From Candidatus Izemoplasma sp. (GTDB taxonomy: Bacteria > Bacillota_I > Bacilli_A > Izemoplasmatales > Hujiaoplasmataceae), in contig JAIPGD010000002.1 in NCBI GenBank assembly GCA_021736305.1, positions 1 to 64,000 on the forward strand: 64,000 bases of DNA, read 5' to 3'. The position numbers and the translations under genes are program-made. Under the pieces are notes generated by a model that was given only the letters and a program-made list of their open reading frames with translations, searched no databases and had not been told where the DNA came from. Every line of letters begins with the position of its first letter. Position 1 is the stretch's first letter. Positions 7,742-16,224 of the stretch are shown one piece after another.

Positions 7742-9811
7742 TTATCCTAACGTTATTAAATAAACTGTAGTGTTTGCTAGTGTAATTAGGATGAAGAACA
7801 TTGTTGTAAAGAATACTGATGTCCAAATATTTCCTGTTCTATTTGAGAATCTTCTCATTATAACACCAGCTACTGCAAGTGTAGGCACAAGCCCCATTGC
7901 AAGAATTCCGCTTAATGAGAATGTAGGATAAGCTGCAACACCTGTAGCATATAAAGTTCCATATTGATAAACTAAGAATATAACAACTGGACCTGCTAAT
8001 AAGAATGCTGCTAACAAGTCTGCTTTCCAACCTTTCATATTTCTTGTGTTTGCAAATACAGCCATAGCTGCTGCTAAGAAATAGAAGAAGAATAATGGCA
8101 TATATCTTAAAGCTGCAACAAATTGATGTGAATTAAATATCTTAACTGCGTAAGTATAGAATCTAAAGTCTGTTAAGAAAATCCATTCAACTAAAGCAAC
8201 AATAAATAGAATACCAAAAGTTAAAACTAACGCTGTTAAGAAACTAGCTAAAAGTTGTTTTAAAGTAACTTTTAATCCATAAGGGTTTTCAACATCTTGT
8301 CCATAATTAAATACATAAGATGTTCCAAGAACTACTAGTAATAATAAACCAGCACTTGCCATAGCCCAATAAACAATTGTATTTACTGAAGGTGCACTCC
8401 AAAATACAGTTTCAGTTACAATGTCAGTATTAGTTAATAACCAACGATAAACCAAAGCAACAAATGCTATGATAATAGCACCTGTAGTTACTTTAGTAGC
8501 TACTCTTGCCATTTCTTTGTTTTCAGCATTAATACCTTTAACAACGGCTGTTGCAATCCATACTGATAAAGTAATAAATGCTAAACCACCAAGAATATAA
8601 TACATTAAATCAGCTAAAGGAGTTAAAGAAGCACGATTCATAAATGGCACTAAATAATAAGCAGCAATTAAAGTAGTTAATAGAATAACAAAAAATTTCA
8701 TATATTTTTTCTGTTTAGTTGGTAGCTCTGCTTCTTCTTGACCAGGATATTCAGTATTATATGCCTTTATAAATACTGGAAGTTTGCTAACAATTGCAAA
8801 CGCTGGGAAGATTAATGCAAATAAAGCTATCAATCCAATAAGTGTGAATCCTTCTTTTAACCACCATGTTTGACCTGTTTTACCAGTTTCAATACCATAG
8901 TCTTCTAATTGTCCAAGTCCAGCTTGAGCTAATTGATAAGTGAATCCTCTTTCGAAGAATTCAATCATATTGCTACCAGATTCTAATGACCAAGTATTTT
9001 GAGGATGTGTTTCATCTGGTGTAAAAATTACTCTTTGTCCTCCATCTTTAATATAATAAGTGCCAGCTTCTGGATTGTCATCTTCATCTTTACCTAAGAA
9101 TTCTAAACCTACTTCATCTTCAACAAAATCTTTGTAGATAACTGATCCAACTGGGTCTGCTGAATTGTCAAAGAAGAATTGATCATAATGCGCTGCAATA
9201 TGTCCTGCAGTCCTAGACCCATATGCATCCCATGGATCTGTCGCATAAACATAACGATAATCTGAACCAACTGGTAAAGCTAGGGCAATTTTACGATATC
9301 CATCAGTCATTTGATCGATATTATCCCATATTACTGCATAAGTACTAGAGAAACCACCCATTGAGTGACCACTCACACCAATCATACCATTTCCAGCTGC
9401 ATCCTTTAATACATACTCTTTGTCATACATATATTGAACTGCATCATATACTGCGTGTACATAAAAACCAAATGGACTTGTATCCCAAGTGGAATCACCA
9501 TGATCGTACATGTCAAAGGCTAATACAACATAACCTCTTCTAGATAATTCAATAGCTCCAATTTCTTGCATCTCAGCGTTGTTCAAATAACCATGAGTTA
9601 GAACAACTGCAGGTGCAGGATTGTCAGCATCTACATCTCTAGGACGATATATATACCCAGATAATTCACCTCGTTCTGTTTCAAAACTAACCTTATCAAC
9701 GTCTACTGAAAAGAATGAGTTTTGAACCATTGTAGCAAAGAAACTAGATGTAAAAACTACTAGTAATAATACTACAAACCATAATAATGATTTTGACCAA
9801 TTTTTAAACAT
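7742..9811 (-). CDS. Alpha/beta hydrolase fused to a polytopic membrane domain
   Basis: Residues ~8-30 form a transmembrane anchor. Residues ~40-300 form an alpha/beta hydrolase with HGY (oxyanion region, ~73) and the nucleophile elbow GHSMGGF (~150). From ~315 to the end there are about nine hydrophobic helices. The catalytic part therefore probably faces outside, tethered to a channel-like or anchor domain. The substrate is unknown; esterase or peptidase activity is possible. The gene has AAAGGAG before its ATG. Its leader is ~170 nt with a consensus promoter and a cre-like site, so it may belong to a carbon-catabolite regulon. It appears monocistronic. Confidence 0.8.
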   Translation of the reverse strand: MFKNWSKSLLWFVVLLLVVFTSSFFATMVQNSFFSVDVDKVSFETERGELSGYIYRPRDVDADNPAPAVVLTHGYLNNAEMQEIGAIELSRRGYVVLAFDMYDHGDSTWDTSPFGFYVHAVYDAVQYMYDKEYVLKDAAGNGMIGVSGHSMGGFSSTYAVIWDNIDQMTDGYRKIALALPVGSDYRYVYATDPWDAYGSRTAGHIAAHYDQFFFDNSADPVGSVIYKDFVEDEVGLEFLGKDEDDNPEAGTYYIKDGGQRVIFTPDETHPQNTWSLESGSNMIEFFERGFTYQLAQAGLGQLEDYGIETGKTGQTWWLKEGFTLIGLIALFALIFPAFAIVSKLPVFIKAYNTEYPGQEEAELPTKQKKYMKFFVILLTTLIAAYYLVPFMNRASLTPLADLMYYILGGLAFITLSVWIATAVVKGINAENKEMARVATKVTTGAIIIAFVALVYRWLLTNTDIVTETVFWSAPSVNTIVYWAMASAGLLLLVVLGTSYVFNYGQDVENPYGLKVTLKQLLASFLTALVLTFGILFIVALVEWIFLTDFRFYTYAVKIFNSHQFVAALRYMPLFFFYFLAAAMAVFANTRNMKGWKADLLAAFLLAGPVVIFLVYQYGTLYATGVAAYPTFSLSGILAMGLVPTLAVAGVIMRRFSNRTGNIWTSVFFTTMFFILITLANTTVYLITLG

Positions 9812-9959
9812 TTTTTTCTCCTTTCGTTTTTTAAAAATTTTATATAAAATTTCTTATATAACCTCTTTTGATACTTCTAAAACACTTTTAAACTAAAAGA
9901 AATAAAAAAGAACAAAACAAAAAAACCACATATGTGTCTTTAGCTTTGCTCATGAGTCT

Positions 9960-9973
9960 CTCAAGCGCTTTCA
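9960..9973 (-). promoter_or_regulatory. cre-like site downstream of hydrolase promoter
   Basis: TGAAAGCGCTTGAG matches 12 of 14 positions of the palindrome TGAAAGCGCTTTCA used by CcpA. It lies about 17 bases past the -10, where binding would block transcription. Confidence 0.6.
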
Positions 9974-9989
9974 TTATCATTTCGTAATA

Positions 9990-10018
9990 ATTATAACATT
10001 GCTGATAAAGTGTGTCAA
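9990..10018 (-). promoter_or_regulatory. Consensus sigma-A promoter of the hydrolase gene
   Basis: TTGACA, a 17-base spacer and TATAAT are all exact consensus on the minus strand, giving a leader of about 170 nt. Confidence 0.8.
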
Positions 10019-10072
10019 CACAATATCCGCTTTAATAAGCGATTACCCACAATAATGAAATATTAAGTTAAA

Positions 10073-11563
10073 TTATAATTTAAAATGCCTTGTCGCTTCA
10101 ACAGCCAATTTCCAACCTTTTAGAAGGTTTTTTCTTTCTGTTTTATTCATGTTAGGTTTAAAGCTTATATCATCTAATTTTGACTTATTGATTTCCTCAA
10201 TACTGCTCCAATAATTTACAGCTATACCTGCTAAATAAGCAGCACCTAAAGCAGTTGTTTCCATAATCACAGGCCTTTCAACTAAAACATCCATTATATC
10301 TGATTGAAACTGCATCAAATAATTATTAACGGTTGCTCCACCAGTTGCTTTAATTAAGTTAATTGGTTGATTAAAATCTGCTTCCATTGCTTTTAAAACA
10401 TCATGAACTTGAAAACAAATAGATTCCAAAGTCGCTCTTGCTAATTGTTTTTCGTCAGTGCCTCTTGTTAACCCAAATATTGCGCCTTTTGCTTCTGAAT
10501 CCCAATAAGGAGTTCCTAAACCCACAAACGCTGGGACAAAATAAACTCCGTCATTTGATTTAATGCTTTTTGCAAGTTTCTCCGTTTCATCTGCCGATTT
10601 AATCAATTTCAAACCATCCCTTAACCATTGAACACTTGAACCACCTACAAACACACTACCCTCAAGCGCGTATACTAAATTATCTTTATATTTCCAAGCA
10701 ATAGTTGATAACATACCATTTTTAGATTTTACAACCTTATCTCCAGTATTCATTAATACAAAACACCCTGTTCCGTAAGTTGAATTAACCATGCCTTCTT
10801 CGCAACAAAGCTGTCCAAATAATGATGCCTGTTGATCGCCTGCAACACCACTTATAGGAATTCTTTCTCCATAAAAACTTCTAGGAGAAGTATCCCCAAA
10901 CCTGCCTGATGAATCGACAACTTCTGGTAACATTGATTTGGGGATATCAAGAATTTTTAATAACTCATCATCCCATTTCAATTCATGAATATTGAATAAC
11001 AATGTTCTTGATGCATTTGAATAATCAGTTTTATGAACCCCACTCGTTAATTTATAAATCAACCATGAATCAACAGTTCCAAATGCAAGCCTACCCTTCT
11101 TCGCTTTATCCCTCGCGCCTTTTACATGATCTAATATCCATTTAACTTTTGTTCCTGAGAAGTATGGATCAATTAATAGCCCAGTTTTTTGCCTTATTAT
11201 CTCTTCATATCCTGATTTTTCTAATTCATCACAAATATCACTAGTTTGTCTTGATTGCCAAACAATTGCATTATATATAGGTTCACCATTATCTTTATCC
11301 CAAATAATAGTTGTTTCTCTTTGATTTGTAATACCAATTGTTTCAATTTGTTCAGGCAAAATATTTTTAATCACTAGAGCTTGTGTTATTGTTGAAATAA
11401 CACTTAACCAAATCTCATTGGCATCTTGTTCTACCCAACCAGGGTTAGGATATTTTTGTTTAATTTCTTTGTTGGCTGAAGAAATGATTTTAGAATTTTT
11501 ATCGAAAATAATTGCTCTTGTACTAGTTGTCCCTTGATCAATTGCTAAGATGTACTTCTTCAT
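10073..11563 (-). CDS. glpK: Glycerol kinase
   Basis: A full-length FGGY kinase of 496 residues. It opens with [17 protein letters not shown] and has glycerol kinase features such as GITNQRETT and the late [15 protein letters not shown]. It phosphorylates glycerol to glycerol 3-phosphate. It is the last gene of the glpP-led operon and overlaps the DUF1667 gene by 26 bp. The ribosome site is ACGAGGTA before ATG. No glpF facilitator is visible in the window, so glycerol entry must be coded elsewhere. Confidence 0.95.
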   Translation of the reverse strand: MKKYILAIDQGTTSTRAIIFDKNSKIISSANKEIKQKYPNPGWVEQDANEIWLSVISTITQALVIKNILPEQIETIGITNQRETTIIWDKDNGEPIYNAIVWQSRQTSDICDELEKSGYEEIIRQKTGLLIDPYFSGTKVKWILDHVKGARDKAKKGRLAFGTVDSWLIYKLTSGVHKTDYSNASRTLLFNIHELKWDDELLKILDIPKSMLPEVVDSSGRFGDTSPRSFYGERIPISGVAGDQQASLFGQLCCEEGMVNSTYGTGCFVLMNTGDKVVKSKNGMLSTIAWKYKDNLVYALEGSVFVGGSSVQWLRDGLKLIKSADETEKLAKSIKSNDGVYFVPAFVGLGTPYWDSEAKGAIFGLTRGTDEKQLARATLESICFQVHDVLKAMEADFNQPINLIKATGGATVNNYLMQFQSDIMDVLVERPVIMETTALGAAYLAGIAVNYWSSIEEINKSKLDDISFKPNMNKTERKNLLKGWKLAVEATRHFKL

Positions 11564-11927
11564 TCTTTACCTCGTTTCTAATCAAAGGTTTTGTTAAAAT
11601 AACATTGATACCTGTATCTAAAATGTTTTCTATAACAATATCTCCAATTTTCTTCTGTTCTTTTATCGTTACTTTGTTTATCTCTTCCATTGCTTGCATA
11701 ATCAATTCTTTTGGGATAGGTTCCTCAGTTTTTACACTAACCCTTGGCATATTTTTAAAAGTTGTCTTAACCGTTGTAGTTAATATTCTCGTTGGATTTG
11801 TCATCTCAGTTCTTGCATACTTTTCTCCGCGTAAACATTTGTTGCCAGTAACATTCATATTATCATCAATCGTTACTCGACACCCCCGCGGACAAACAAT
11901 ACAAGTAAATGTTTTCTTACCCATCAT
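11538..11927 (-). CDS. DUF1667 protein, partner of G3P dehydrogenase
   Basis: A 129-residue DUF1667 protein with four cysteines in the family pattern CIVCPRGC and, later, [11 protein letters not shown], which suggests a metal or Fe-S site. Genes of this family regularly sit between a GlpA-like dehydrogenase and an NAD/FAD oxidoreductase in Bacillota, replacing the GlpC subunit of enteric anaerobic glycerol-3-phosphate dehydrogenase. An electron-transfer role is an inference from that layout. Translation begins at one of two adjacent ATGs (11927 overlaps the upstream stop; 11924 has better spacing to GGAGG). Confidence 0.85.
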   Translation of the reverse strand: MMGKKTFTCIVCPRGCRVTIDDNMNVTGNKCLRGEKYARTEMTNPTRILTTTVKTTFKNMPRVSVKTEEPIPKELIMQAMEEINKVTIKEQKKIGDIVIENILDTGINVILTKPLIRNEVKNEEVHLSN

Positions 11928-13183
11928 AACTCCTCCAAACTAATACCTAATTCATCAAATTTATTTAGTTTTGAATAATCCAATTTTATAGTTTCCATTT
12001 CAGCCGGAACTATAAATTGCTTGAATTTTTCAAATACTAACTCATTATTTTGAAAAACTTTGATTTTAGTTTTTTCCATCTTTTTTTTGCCTCTGAAAGA
12101 GATAATTAGTTCCTTAGGGCTCCAAGAAAAATCTAAAACCTGAGGCGTTACATATCCAACATTCTTACCAGGAATAATATCTATAGATTCGTTGTTTTTC
12201 TCAAGTTTTTTTTCTAAATAATCACTTACACATTTTCCAGCTCGAATGCTTTCTAAAGTTACATTATCAACTAAATCATGGACTTGTAATGAATTGCCAC
12301 AAATAAATAAACCTCTGACACTAGTTTCATAAGCTTGATTTATTTTTGCGCTTTTTGTTAGTGAATCAACAACTACCTCCAAATTATCTAACAAGGCAAT
12401 ATCTGGTATTAAACCAATCGATAATAATAAAGTATCCACTTCAAAAACTTTGGCAGTATTCTCTATAGGATTAAAATTTTCATCTACCTTTTGTATGACA
12501 ATCGATTCTAAACGATTAGATTCTCCTGATTTCACATCCGTCACTGTATGAGAAAGATATAAAGGAATATCGAAATCATCAAGACATTGAACAATATTTC
12601 TTGTTAAACCATTTGAATAAGGCATTATTTCTGCTACGCCCAAAACCTTTGCTCCTTCTAAAAACATTCTTCTTGCCATTATTAAGCCTATATCTCCACT
12701 ACCAAGAATAAAAACTCTTTTTCCTACCATATATCCATCAATATTCAAATATCTTTGGGCACTACCTGCTGTAATAACTCCATATGGTCTTTCGCCTGGC
12801 ATAATTATCGAACCACGTGATCTTTCATAACTACCAGTTGAAATAACAACTGCTTTTGCCTTTATTTTTTCAATCCCTCTTGCTTTAGAAGACATTGTTA
12901 TTTCAAAATAATTATTTGTCTTTTCAATTTTTAGCACTGTGGTATTTAAGTGATAATCAATATCTAATTTTAAAAATTCTTCAATATATTTGTTTGCATA
13001 CTCAGGGCCGGTATATTCTTCTTCAAAAACTTCTAAACCAAAACCATTATGGATACATTGATTTAAAATACCTCCTAAATCTTCTTCTCTTTCAATTAGC
13101 AAAACATCTCTCCCGCGTTTTTTTGTTTCTAAAGCAACCGCTAAACCAGATGCTCCGCCACCAATAACAACTATCTCTCTCAT
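11924..13183 (-). CDS. FAD/NAD(P) oxidoreductase of the glycerol operon
   Basis: A Pyr_redox_2 type flavoprotein of 419 residues. It has an FAD-binding VVIGGGASGLAVA at the N-terminus, LGGILNQCIHNGFG after it, and a second nucleotide-binding fold at VFILGSGDIG (~150-175). It most likely passes electrons between the GlpA-like dehydrogenase and a nicotinamide or other carrier, acting as a GlpB-like subunit. It overlaps the upstream GlpA-like gene and the downstream DUF1667 gene by 4 bp each, so the three are coupled. The exact acceptor is unknown. Confidence 0.85.
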   Translation of the reverse strand: MREIVVIGGGASGLAVALETKKRGRDVLLIEREEDLGGILNQCIHNGFGLEVFEEEYTGPEYANKYIEEFLKLDIDYHLNTTVLKIEKTNNYFEITMSSKARGIEKIKAKAVVISTGSYERSRGSIIMPGERPYGVITAGSAQRYLNIDGYMVGKRVFILGSGDIGLIMARRMFLEGAKVLGVAEIMPYSNGLTRNIVQCLDDFDIPLYLSHTVTDVKSGESNRLESIVIQKVDENFNPIENTAKVFEVDTLLLSIGLIPDIALLDNLEVVVDSLTKSAKINQAYETSVRGLFICGNSLQVHDLVDNVTLESIRAGKCVSDYLEKKLEKNNESIDIIPGKNVGYVTPQVLDFSWSPKELIISFRGKKKMEKTKIKVFQNNELVFEKFKQFIVPAEMETIKLDYSKLNKFDELGISLEEL

Positions 13184-14628
13184 AATTTATTCACCTTCGT
13201 TTCTCCAACAAAAAGTTTGGAAGCTTTATCATCGTATTTTACATCTAAAGGTGAAATGTTTTTTTCTCTTGAGATTAAACGCATAACTTTCTCTTCACAA
13301 TATCCTCCTTGACAAAGTCCAGCACCAACTCTTATTCTTTTTTTTATGCCTTTTATAGTATCAGATCCTAATTCTCCATTTATTGCATCTATTACTTCTT
13401 TTTCAGTGATTTTTTCACATTTACAAATAATATTCCCATAACGAGCATCTTCTTTTAATAACTCGATTTGTTTTTCTTTAGACAAAGAATGAAACTCTCT
13501 TTGTTTTCTTATAATTGGATTAAAATCTTTATTAATTTTCTGTTTTTTATCAATCTTAATAACTTCTTTTAAAAGGTATAAAGCTATTGCTGGAGCAGAA
13601 GTTAATCCCGGTGAATCAATACCGGCTACATGATAAAACCCTTTAAATTCTTTTGATTCCTCAATGTAGAAATCACCTGATTCAATACTAGATCTTATAC
13701 CCGCAAAAGACCGAATAATATCATTAAAAGGAATATTTTCTGCTAGTTCTTTTGCATGTGTTTTTACATAATCTAACCCTTCAAACGAAGTTGAGACATT
13801 AAATTTATCATCAACATATTCACTAGTTGGTCCTATAAGAATATTTCCATGGAACTGTGGTGTAATTAACACTCCTTTGCCTTTATCAGATGGTAATGGA
13901 TATAAAACATGATTAACGAATCCCTTGACTCTTTTATCCAAAACAAAATATTCACCTTTTCTTCCGTGAACTTTATATGGCACTTCTTTTTCAACCATTC
14001 CCGCAATATCATCACAAGCTACACCTGCAGCGTTAATAATATTTTTTGTCTTAAAGATTTGTTTACCATTAACTTCTATTTCAAAATATTCATTATTTGG
14101 GATTATTTTTGTTACTAATGCGTTTTTTTGTAAAGAAACCCCATTCATTATTGCATTTTCCATACAAGCAAAAGCAACTTCCCAAGGATAAGTAACTTTA
14201 GTTGTCGGTAACGATAATACTTTTGTTACATTTTTAGATATATTCGGTTCTTGTTTTTTTGCTTCTTGAGAATCCAAATAATAAAACTCAGGAACCTTAT
14301 TTATTTTTGCTGTCTCATATAATTCAGCTAATTTTTCTTCTTCAGTTTTATTATGAGCAACAACATACGCTCCACTTTTTAAAAGCGGAATAGATAATTC
14401 TTCTTCCATCTTTTCATATAATTTGTTTCCCCAAACACAAAGCTTTGCTTTTAAACTATCTGGATCAGGGTTATGTCCAGAGTGAATAATGGCACTGTTT
14501 GCTAAAGTTTGAACATTAGCTACATCATTTTCTTTGTCTAACACTTTTACTTTAACTTGATACCTTGATAACTCTCTTGCAATTGTACTACCGACTATTC
14601 CAGCACCTATAACAATATAATCAAACAT
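13180..14628 (-). CDS. GlpA-like FAD glycerol-3-phosphate dehydrogenase
   Basis: A DAO-family flavoprotein of 482 residues. It begins with an FAD motif, IVIGAGIVGSTIAREL, and ends with a BFD-type [2Fe-2S] domain (CKCEK and, about 35 residues on, GLCQGGYC). Members next to glpK oxidise glycerol 3-phosphate to dihydroxyacetone phosphate. The start at 14628 (MFDYIVIGAG) follows AAAGGA; the track's first seven residues start at a TTG that lies before this site. A terminator hairpin ends about 28 bases before the ATG, so expression should need antitermination by GlpP. Confidence 0.85.
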   Translation of the reverse strand: MFDYIVIGAGIVGSTIARELSRYQVKVKVLDKENDVANVQTLANSAIIHSGHNPDPDSLKAKLCVWGNKLYEKMEEELSIPLLKSGAYVVAHNKTEEEKLAELYETAKINKVPEFYYLDSQEAKKQEPNISKNVTKVLSLPTTKVTYPWEVAFACMENAIMNGVSLQKNALVTKIIPNNEYFEIEVNGKQIFKTKNIINAAGVACDDIAGMVEKEVPYKVHGRKGEYFVLDKRVKGFVNHVLYPLPSDKGKGVLITPQFHGNILIGPTSEYVDDKFNVSTSFEGLDYVKTHAKELAENIPFNDIIRSFAGIRSSIESGDFYIEESKEFKGFYHVAGIDSPGLTSAPAIALYLLKEVIKIDKKQKINKDFNPIIRKQREFHSLSKEKQIELLKEDARYGNIICKCEKITEKEVIDAINGELGSDTIKGIKKRIRVGAGLCQGGYCEEKVMRLISREKNISPLDVKYDDKASKLFVGETKVNKL

Positions 14629-14644
14629 AATAGTAGTCCTTTCT

Positions 14645-14689
14645 GACAATAAAAACGAGCAAAAAAATTAATAAATAATTTCTTTGCTC
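14645..14689 (-). terminator. Terminator between glpP and glpA-like gene (GlpP target)
   Basis: GAGCAAAGAAATTA and its near complement form a long stem, then GTTTTTATT. It lies between glpP and the catabolic genes, as in the glpD leader of Bacillus, where GlpP with glycerol 3-phosphate prevents termination. Confidence 0.7.
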
Positions 14690-14724
14690 TTATCTCTATA
14701 TAATATTAAGTTGTTTTTAATTAA

Positions 14725-15264
14725 TTATTTCCACAAGTTTGTATCTGAAGTTGTGATTGCTATTGCACCATGATTAAAACATGTGTTTGCGTGATCTTCA
14801 TCTTTGATTAAACCACCCATCAATACTTCACAATCAAGTTGTTCTTTGATTTGACCAATAAGTTCATAACATGCTGATGGTAATATCTCGATGAATTGAG
14901 GTCTTAATCTTTGACCAATAGAAATACTTTGTTTTAAAGATACGGTATCTTTTATAAAAAAGCGATAGATTCCAATAACATTTCTTTTATTACAAATTTC
15001 AATCACCTTTGGTTTACTAGATATTATTCCATCAACATTCAAAGATTGAATTAAATATATAGCACCATATTCATCACTAGATAAACCTCTAATTAATTCT
15101 GAATGGATTAATACCTTCTTATGATTTTTTTTCATCGTTTCAACTAAACCTTCTAGTTGTGCTAACTGAAAATTCATTAAGATTCCATAAATCAAATCAG
15201 ACTCAATAAACTTCTTTAAATTTTTATGATTGGAAATTGCGGGTATTATCTTCTGGCCAAACAT
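14725..15264 (-). CDS. glpP: Glycerol-3-phosphate responsive antiterminator GlpP
   Basis: A ~180-residue GlpP family protein with a TIM-barrel-like pattern: an early IPAISNHKNL, HSELIRGLSSDEYGA in the middle, IEILPSACYELI and a GGLIKDEDHA loop. GlpP binds glycerol 3-phosphate and lets polymerase read through leader terminators of glp genes. GGAGG lies two bases from one ATG (15267) and five from the next (15264); I prefer the second. It is the first gene of the operon, behind a consensus promoter and a structured leader. Confidence 0.9.
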   Translation of the reverse strand: MFGQKIIPAISNHKNLKKFIESDLIYGILMNFQLAQLEGLVETMKKNHKKVLIHSELIRGLSSDEYGAIYLIQSLNVDGIISSKPKVIEICNKRNVIGIYRFFIKDTVSLKQSISIGQRLRPQFIEILPSACYELIGQIKEQLDCEVLMGGLIKDEDHANTCFNHGAIAITTSDTNLWK

Positions 15265-15286
15265 CATATCCTCCAAATAGACAAAT

Positions 15287-15319
15287 AGAACGAAAATTCC
15301 GGATTATCCAGTTCGTTCT
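15287..15319 (-). promoter_or_regulatory. Leader hairpin upstream of glpP
   Basis: AGAACGAA pairs with TTCGTTCT, with an inner CTGG/CCGG helix. No U-run follows, so it is a leader structure rather than a clear terminator. It may be an autoregulatory GlpP site or an mRNA stabiliser; this is inference. Confidence 0.45.
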
Positions 15320-15353
15320 TTCATCTCTCTATCTTTATTAACTTGTTATCTAA

Positions 15354-15382
15354 ATTATATTAGTATATCCAATAATTGTCAA
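15354..15382 (-). promoter_or_regulatory. Promoter of the glycerol operon
   Basis: TTGACA, a 17-base spacer and TATAAT are exact consensus on the minus strand, about 90 bases upstream of glpP. Confidence 0.8.
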
Positions 15383-15403
15383 GTTGAAATCAAAATTAAC
15401 TAG

Positions 15404-16123
15404 TTAATCTCTCTCATTATTTTTGCTTGTTACAGGATTATCTTGAACTAAATTTTTCTTCAATAATATTCTCCAACCAATAAAACTAACGATAGCTGCC
15501 CCCGAGAATCCAACAAGCAAATCCAACATAGTATCTATCAAGCCATAGTCTTGAGGAAAATAATTACCTTCATAAATCCATTGATATCTTTGCATATTTC
15601 TTTCAGTTTCATTATTAATATGATATGCCAATGTATCTACAAAAAATTCATAAAATTCCCACAACACCAAAAGTGTCATAGAAAAAGTGAATGCAAAGAG
15701 ACTTACCATCCCAGGGCTTAATTTAATTGGGGTTTCTCTCGCTTCATTAAAATAATGGACAATTTCAAAACCAATTACCGAAATCAAAACACCACTAATT
15801 ATGTGTAAAAATTTATCATAACCATTAACGTTTTCTAAAAAATTATGAATATTACCTAAAATTAAAGCCGCAAATAAAAACAGTAAGACAACAATCTTCA
15901 AATAACTTGGAATATCCAATTTAAATCTAGACTCAATTAAATATGGCAATGAAAATAAAAATGCAGTCAAGAGAGCTAAAAATAAGTTAGAAATAGCGGC
16001 ATCTCTTTGTGGTGCTTCTGAAGCAAAAGCAATTGAAAAAGCGGCACCAATTATCTCCAAAGCAACAATACCTAATAAAACAAAATAAAGTGTTTTTGAG
16101 TTTAAAACTTTTTTTATACTCAT
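15404..16123 (-). CDS. Multi-pass membrane protein, DUF2238-like
   Basis: A ~239-residue protein with about six transmembrane helices. Conserved-looking polar features sit at helix ends: GYDKFLHIISG, EIVHYF, LWEFYEFFVD and YGLIDTMLDLLVG. This pattern (D/H residues, WE, DTxxDL) is shared by DUF2238/VanZ-like membrane proteins of unknown activity. The start at 16123 (MSIKK) follows GAGGTGG; the four extra residues in the track begin at a GTG. It is downstream of the EAL gene, separated by a terminator. Family assignment is tentative. Confidence 0.6.
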   Translation of the reverse strand: MSIKKVLNSKTLYFVLLGIVALEIIGAAFSIAFASEAPQRDAAISNLFLALLTAFLFSLPYLIESRFKLDIPSYLKIVVLLFLFAALILGNIHNFLENVNGYDKFLHIISGVLISVIGFEIVHYFNEARETPIKLSPGMVSLFAFTFSMTLLVLWEFYEFFVDTLAYHINNETERNMQRYQWIYEGNYFPQDYGLIDTMLDLLVGFSGAAIVSFIGWRILLKKNLVQDNPVTSKNNERD

Positions 16124-16197
16124 ATGATTTACCACCTCATAGTATATTCTATCATAGCATTTTTGATAACTTTTTTATATAAGTTTAGCAAACTTAA

Positions 16198-16224
16198 ATG
16201 AAAAAAGTAAGTCTAAGACTTACT
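16198..16224 (-). terminator. Terminator overlapping the EAL gene stop
   Basis: AGTAAGTC-TTA-GACTTACT is followed by TTTTTT on the minus strand. The TAG stop lies in the hairpin itself. Confidence 0.8.

Noticed and set aside
9934-9955. c-di-GMP riboswitch-like GCAAAGCTAAAG in the hydrolase leader
   Set aside because: Only one short element fits; the paired P1/P2 helices and the GGCAAACC-type region of the class I aptamer are absent.
11527-11943. 138-residue plus-strand ORF
   Set aside because: It is antisense to the DUF1667 gene, which has the family's cysteine motifs and coupled translation.
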